From Hydrogenimonas sp. (GTDB lineage: Bacteria > Campylobacterota > Campylobacteria > Campylobacterales > Hydrogenimonadaceae): a stretch of 64,000 bases of DNA. The position numbers and the translations under genes are program-made. The stretch covers positions 1 through 64,000 of the forward strand of contig WFYC01000076.1 in the NCBI GenBank assembly GCA_015490295.1, written 5' to 3'. The notes beneath the pieces were generated by a model that saw only the letters and a list, made by a program, of their open reading frames with translations, did not search any database and was not told where the DNA came from. Shown here one piece after another: positions 59,104 to 64,000 of this stretch; within the stretch, counting starts at the first letter, position 1; each line of letters opens with the position of its first letter.

Positions 59104-61434
59104 GTGGCAGATGAAGAGGTGATCATACTCGACGAAGAGGTGGAGGAGACCTCTTCATCTTCACAGGAGGATGAGGAACGGAAGGAGCTTAAAGAGCGCT
59201 CAAGGAAGAGAAAGAGGCTGCTTTTCGCTCTTCTCGGCGGTCTCGGCGGTGCACTGACTCTTTTGATACTGCTGCTTATGCTCTTTTTCAAGGAGGAGCC
59301 TTCAAACGGCAGTGAAGATATGAACGCTTCCGAACTTGCGCAGAAGATCAAGTCGGCGCAGAGGATAAAGCCGCTCGCCGCACAGTCGCAGCTCGAGAGG
59401 ATGATAAAAAAGGCCAACATTCTCTATGCGAAAGGCGATAAAAAAGAGGCCCTGGAACTATTCGAGCAGATCGCGACCTACAGTGCTTCGATATCCAACT
59501 ACAACCTCGGCGTCGCGCAGATGAAACAGTCCAACTACGAAGAGGCTATCCGCTCCTTCAAAAAGGCTATAGAAAACGGTGAAAACCGAACCATAAGCGC
59601 GCTCAACGCGGCGGCCTGTGCGCTGCACCTCAAAGATCCAAAACGGTTCGAGTACTATCTGCAACTGGCGGAAGCCTACCTGCCGGAGAGTTTCAACTCC
59701 CCTTTGTACAGCTACCTCTACGCCGTAGTCAACTACTACAGGGGAAACTTTTTCGAAATTCTAAGTGCGATAAAACACCCTGCATCCGATGCCTACAAAA
59801 AAGAGCTCGATCACCTGGGAGCCGTAAGCTACACGATTTTCGACCGCCCTTTAAGCTCTATAGATCTGCTCGAGCGAAGCACTTCGGTGCGCGACTTTCT
59901 TTTCCTGGGACAACTATATGCCCATGTAGGCGACTATACACTCGCAACCCAGTATCTCAAAAAAGCGGCGGAAGAGTCAAAATACCCTCTAAAGAGCAGA
60001 AAAGCTCTCGCACTCGTAAACCTTAAAAACCAAAGACCCCAGAGCGCTTCAAAAATCCTGAACGAACTCAAAAGAGACTTCAAAGGCAAGGGGCTCGATC
60101 TCTACCCGATAAAAACACGTCTGCACCCCTCCGTATACGACATAGATGCGGCACAGAAACGATTCTCCGCACAGAGGCTTGTAACGGCTCCCGACGCATT
60201 CAGGCTCATCTTCGAGTTCGCCCCGTTTAAGGTCTTCAATGCTCATCAGACTATAAACTACATCAAAAAAGGAAACGCTTCCATCTATGTGGACGAAGAG
60301 GGCGAAGCCTCGAAATACTTATCGAGAAGCTCGAAGATTTCGGGCGTCAATCTTCTCATCTCGAAAGCCATAAAGGCGGCGATAGAGAACCGACTTCAAA
60401 AGGCGAACAACCTTTTGAAGAGAGCACTCAAAAGCTTTCCAAACCACTCTATCCTCCACTACAATCTCGGCCTCACTTATGCGCAACTTGGAAACTTCAC
60501 GAAAGCGAACGAGCACTTCCTCAGAAGCTACCACCTCGACTCCTCCAACTATCTTTCGGCCATATTCTCGCTTATGTGCGAAACATTCACGGGCAAAACC
60601 ATCCCGCAGGTGGAGAAGTTCGTGCAAGATGATCTGAAACAGATCGAAAATCCGGACACACGTCAGAAATTCTACCAATATCTTCTCTATTTCTACCAAG
60701 GCAACTTCGCCGGAGCCTCCAAGTGGCTACAGACGCCGCACGACAACAGGCCCATCTATCTGCTGCTCGACACTCTTGCCGCAGCGAACCAGCAGATGTG
60801 GGGGGAGGCGAAACGCAAGGTGCGCAAACTGCGGGACGCGATGCCGCAGGATGTGCTGGCCCACCTGCTATATCTCGAAATAACATACAAAGATATGGAC
60901 ATCAAGGCCTTCAGCTCAAAAGCTAGGCTCTATCTGAAAAAGAGGCCGCTCGATCTCGACGCGGTCTATTACGGCAGCGCATTTACAAGAGAAAACTACA
61001 TCGCCTTCCGCTTCATCACGGGCACTCTCTACCGCTTCAAACAGCTGAGTGAGCAAAAGCTCCTCGAGGAGCAGGAAGATCCCGCCGGCATAATAGAATC
61101 GCTGGGGCTCAGCGATATCTACCTTCGAAAGTTCGAGGAGGCGTATGTACTCTTCAACCAGTTGGTGGACCAGTACAAGCATCAGGACAGCCGCACTCTT
61201 TTCCTTGCGGCAGTGGCTTCGGTAGGGGCCGGCCACCCCGCGAACGCTTCCGCTCTTCTCGAACTGGCGAAGCTGAGCGATCCCAACAACCTCGAGAGCC
61301 GCTACGCACTCGGGCTTTTGTACTTGGAGCAGGGAAACAGTGACGCGGCGGCGATACAGTTCGCCAAGATACCCAACGGTGTATTCAAATCCGAATATTT
61401 CGACTTCTATATCACGGGACTCGGCAAAGAGTGA
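59104..61434 (+). CDS. Membrane-anchored TPR protein
   Basis: Acidic N-terminus, one TM (LLFALLGGLGGALTLLILLLMLFF), repeated TPR-like motifs (ALELFEQIATYSASISNYNLGVAQMKQSNYEEAIRSFKKAI). Confidence 0.75.
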   Translation: MADEEVIILDEEVEETSSSSQEDEERKELKERSRKRKRLLFALLGGLGGALTLLILLLMLFFKEEPSNGSEDMNASELAQKIKSAQRIKPLAAQSQLERMIKKANILYAKGDKKEALELFEQIATYSASISNYNLGVAQMKQSNYEEAIRSFKKAIENGENRTISALNAAACALHLKDPKRFEYYLQLAEAYLPESFNSPLYSYLYAVVNYYRGNFFEILSAIKHPASDAYKKELDHLGAVSYTIFDRPLSSIDLLERSTSVRDFLFLGQLYAHVGDYTLATQYLKKAAEESKYPLKSRKALALVNLKNQRPQSASKILNELKRDFKGKGLDLYPIKTRLHPSVYDIDAAQKRFSAQRLVTAPDAFRLIFEFAPFKVFNAHQTINYIKKGNASIYVDEEGEASKYLSRSSKISGVNLLISKAIKAAIENRLQKANNLLKRALKSFPNHSILHYNLGLTYAQLGNFTKANEHFLRSYHLDSSNYLSAIFSLMCETFTGKTIPQVEKFVQDDLKQIENPDTRQKFYQYLLYFYQGNFAGASKWLQTPHDNRPIYLLLDTLAAANQQMWGEAKRKVRKLRDAMPQDVLAHLLYLEITYKDMDIKAFSSKARLYLKKRPLDLDAVYYGSAFTRENYIAFRFITGTLYRFKQLSEQKLLEEQEDPAGIIESLGLSDIYLRKFEEAYVLFNQLVDQYKHQDSRTLFLAAVASVGAGHPANASALLELAKLSDPNNLESRYALGLLYLEQGNSDAAAIQFAKIPNGVFKSEYFDFYITGLGKE

Positions 61435-61441
61435 GTAGGTG

Positions 61442-62998
61442 TCAGACCCCCTCGCAACTATCTATCTTGCAATCGGAAGGCAGCATCGAAAGATAGCTGT
61501 TCAGTGCCCCTATGTAGGCTTTCGCACTGGCAAGCATGGTGTCAATACTGAGCCCGTGTCCGATAACGGCCGTCTTGCTCCCGTCGAACTGTACATTTAC
61601 CACCACCTTTGCAAGCGCATCCTTGCCCTGGCTTACAGCCTCCACCCTGTAATCTTTCAATACTCCGGCATGGCCGCTTATGCGGTCGATTGTCTTGAAG
61701 ATCGCATCGATAGTTCCGTCACCGATGCCCGCATCTGTAATAGTACGCTCACTGTGGCGTATGGTCACGGCCGCGCTCGGAACTCCCGCCGAGCAGTCGG
61801 CTATCTGCAGCCCTACAAGCTCGAACGCCTGCGGGATATTGGTTATCTCGCTCGCGATAAGCATCCTTATATCGTCGTCGAATATCTCTTTTTTCTTGTC
61901 GGCAAGAGTTTTGAAGCGCTCGAACGCCTTCTCCAGCTCCTCTTTCGTAAGCTCAAATCCAAGCTCTTCGAGCCTCTCCTTGAAAGCGTGGCGGCCCGAG
62001 TGTTTTCCAAGCACCAGACGGTTATGCTCCAGCCCGATATCCTCGGCTCTCATGATCTCGTATGTCTCCTGGCATTTGAGCATACCGTCTTGGTGAATAC
62101 CGCTCTCGTGCGCAAAGGCGTTTTTGCCTACTATCGCCTTGTTCGGCTGCGGCTCGATTCCGGTTATCGCCGAAACGAGGCGGCTTGTCGGATATATCTC
62201 TTTCGTATTGATACCGGTTTCTACATTATAGAATACATCGTAGCGCGTCTTCATAGCCATAACAATCTCTTCCAGGGCGGCGTTTCCAGCACGCTCACCG
62301 AGCCCGTTTATCGTGCACTCCACCTGTCTGGCGCCATTCATTACACTAAAGAGCGAGTTGGCCACCGCCAGACCAAGGTCGTTGTGGCAGTGTACAGATA
62401 TGATCGCCCGTTCACCCACGTGCTCGTGAAGCTCTTTGATCAACGCCCCCATCTCCTGCGGAAGCCTGTAGCCAACTGTATCCGGTATATTGAGTGTCGT
62501 CGCCCCGGCTTCAATAACAGCATCGAGAATCTCTTTAAGAAACGGTATCTCGCTTCTACCCGCATCTTCGCAGCTGAACTCCACATCATCGGTAAAACTC
62601 TTAGCCAGTTTTACCGCATCGACGGCGCGGCGCACAACTTCGTCCGGCTTCATCTTGAGCTTGTGTTCCATATGTATGGGACTTGTCGCTATAAATGTAT
62701 GTATCCGTTTGCGGCGCGCTCCTTGCAGTGACTCCCCTGCAAGTACTATGTCGCGTTCTACGGCTCTAGAAAGCGAGCAGACAACGCTTCTGTCCACCAC
62801 TTCGCATATACGTTTTATAGCATCGAAATCTCCGGGGCTCGCCGCCGCGAAACCGGCCTCTATGATATCGACCCCGAGTCTTTGAAGCTGTGAAGCTATC
62901 TTTATCTTCTCTTCCGTATTCATAGACGCACCGGGGCTCTGCTCTCCGTCGCGCAGTGTCGTATCGAATATATATACTCTATCTTTCATAATTGTCAA
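61442..62998 (-). CDS. leuA: 2-isopropylmalate synthase
   Basis: [55 protein letters not shown]. Confidence 0.96.
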   Translation of the reverse strand: MTIMKDRVYIFDTTLRDGEQSPGASMNTEEKIKIASQLQRLGVDIIEAGFAAASPGDFDAIKRICEVVDRSVVCSLSRAVERDIVLAGESLQGARRKRIHTFIATSPIHMEHKLKMKPDEVVRRAVDAVKLAKSFTDDVEFSCEDAGRSEIPFLKEILDAVIEAGATTLNIPDTVGYRLPQEMGALIKELHEHVGERAIISVHCHNDLGLAVANSLFSVMNGARQVECTINGLGERAGNAALEEIVMAMKTRYDVFYNVETGINTKEIYPTSRLVSAITGIEPQPNKAIVGKNAFAHESGIHQDGMLKCQETYEIMRAEDIGLEHNRLVLGKHSGRHAFKERLEELGFELTKEELEKAFERFKTLADKKKEIFDDDIRMLIASEITNIPQAFELVGLQIADCSAGVPSAAVTIRHSERTITDAGIGDGTIDAIFKTIDRISGHAGVLKDYRVEAVSQGKDALAKVVVNVQFDGSKTAVIGHGLSIDTMLASAKAYIGALNSYLSMLPSDCKIDSCEGV

Positions 62999-63232
62999 TC
63001 CTTGATATTTTTACGAAGTTTGTGTAAACAGACTCTTGCGGATACTATTAAAATTAGAAGCGGAAGGGTAGGAGAGTATTTTTTATCTCGATTTTCGGCA
63101 AATGTTTAATGGCTTTGATTCTGCCGGTATCGGTACCGCACATTGACTCTCCTTTCGGTTTTTATTGTGACAGTATAGCATATTGAAGGTCGAAAATGCT
63201 GAGACTTTTTTATTATAAGATAATTTTTTTCT

Positions 63233-63964
63233 TTAAGCCTCTGCTTTACCCACTCTTTTCATCATCATCGTACGTACCGCTCTGGCCACACCCCAAACAA
63301 CATAGAGAGTTATAATTAAAGCAAAACCCTCAACAGGGTAGAGATAGATCATGGAGGCGGCAACAATGAGAGTGATAAGTGTTTTGGTCAGGGCCGGCTT
63401 TTCGAGATTTATCTTTTTGAAACTCGGATAGCGGATATTGCTCACCATGAGCAGCGAAACAAGAAGAGTCGCCATAAGCAGTATTGCACTGAAAGAGTGT
63501 AAAGATTCATATTGAACGAACATCAATACCCATATCGATACGAATATGGCTGCAGACGGTATAGGTACGCCTATAAAAACTGTTGGATCGGTATTGGGGC
63601 TCATTATATTGAATCTTGCGAGGCGGATGGCCCCGAAAATTATGTAAAGGGCCATGACCAAAACACCCAATTTTCCGTACTCGTTGCCTATATAGAAGTA
63701 TAGTAGAAGCGCGGGTGCGACTCCGAAAGCGACAAGATCGGCAAGAGAGTCGAACTCTATCCCGAATCTGCTGGTCGTGTGCGTCAAGCGTGCAATCCGC
63801 CCGTCGAGCCCGTCAAAGACCAGAGAAAGAAAGATCAACCAGGCAGATTTTTCAAAATTGCCGTTGATAGCAGATACTATCGAGACCACGGCGGTAAATA
63901 TGGAAGCGGCAGTAAAGAGATTCGGAAGTATGTAGATCAGATGGAACTCTCTGCCTGCCATCAA
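63233..63964 (-). CDS. pssA: CDP-diacylglycerol-serine O-phosphatidyltransferase
   Basis: FDGLDGRIARLTHTTSRFGIEFDSLADLVAFGVAPALL: CDP-alcohol phosphotransferase motif. Confidence 0.92.
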   Translation of the reverse strand: MMAGREFHLIYILPNLFTAASIFTAVVSIVSAINGNFEKSAWLIFLSLVFDGLDGRIARLTHTTSRFGIEFDSLADLVAFGVAPALLLYFYIGNEYGKLGVLVMALYIIFGAIRLARFNIMSPNTDPTVFIGVPIPSAAIFVSIWVLMFVQYESLHSFSAILLMATLLVSLLMVSNIRYPSFKKINLEKPALTKTLITLIVAASMIYLYPVEGFALIITLYVVWGVARAVRTMMMKRVGKAEA

Positions 63965-64000
63965 CCGGTCCCGTACGCCAGAAGCGAAAAGCCCCCCACC

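Noticed and set aside
61439-62731. 430-aa + strand ORF antisense to leuA
   Set aside because: Shadow ORF: it lies almost wholly inside the clear leuA gene on the other strand, with low-complexity, non-family-like protein sequence.
1-64000. CRISPR arrays, IS elements, rRNA operon
   Set aside because: No regularly spaced direct repeats, transposase ORFs or rRNA-like sequence noticed on reading; the only mobile element supported is the inovirus.

Overview
The window holds two kinds of sequence. Positions ~1-6162 are AT-rich and contain the right-hand part of an integrated filamentous (inovirus-like) ssDNA phage. Its gene order is pIII-like adhesin (cut by the left edge), pVI-like protein, Zot/pI ATPase, pIV-like secretin, a PAPS-reductase-family (PP-loop) gene, an HUH-type rolling-circle initiator and a tyrosine recombinase. 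The recombinase gene ends 8 bases before the 3' end of a tRNA-Leu(GAG), the probable attachment site. Positions ~6160-64000 are ordinary chromosome of a Campylobacterota-type bacterium: atpE, pnp, mlaD, lptD, purD, guaA, nhaD, nadB, uvrC, lon, bamD, fliW, proC, hpf, recG, mqnC, nusB, ribH, kdsA, der, trpS, crcB, serS, leuA, pssA. The strongest leads are: (1) the inovirus carrying a PAPS-reductase-like cargo gene between two hairpin-rich intergenic regions and behind a long dyad; (2) a structured ~183-nt RNA candidate, 6S-like, with its own TATAAT promoter upstream of purD; (3) a giant surface protein plus three pseudopilins resembling an MSHA-like minor-pilin module; (4) three tandem GGDEF-like genes that all lack a canonical active site, one with an in-frame amber codon; (5) a signalling cluster with a His-to-Phe Hpt domain; (6) a hemD reading frame broken by a frameshift. 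No CRISPR array, insertion sequence or rRNA was seen. All family calls are from reading motifs by eye; no searches were run.
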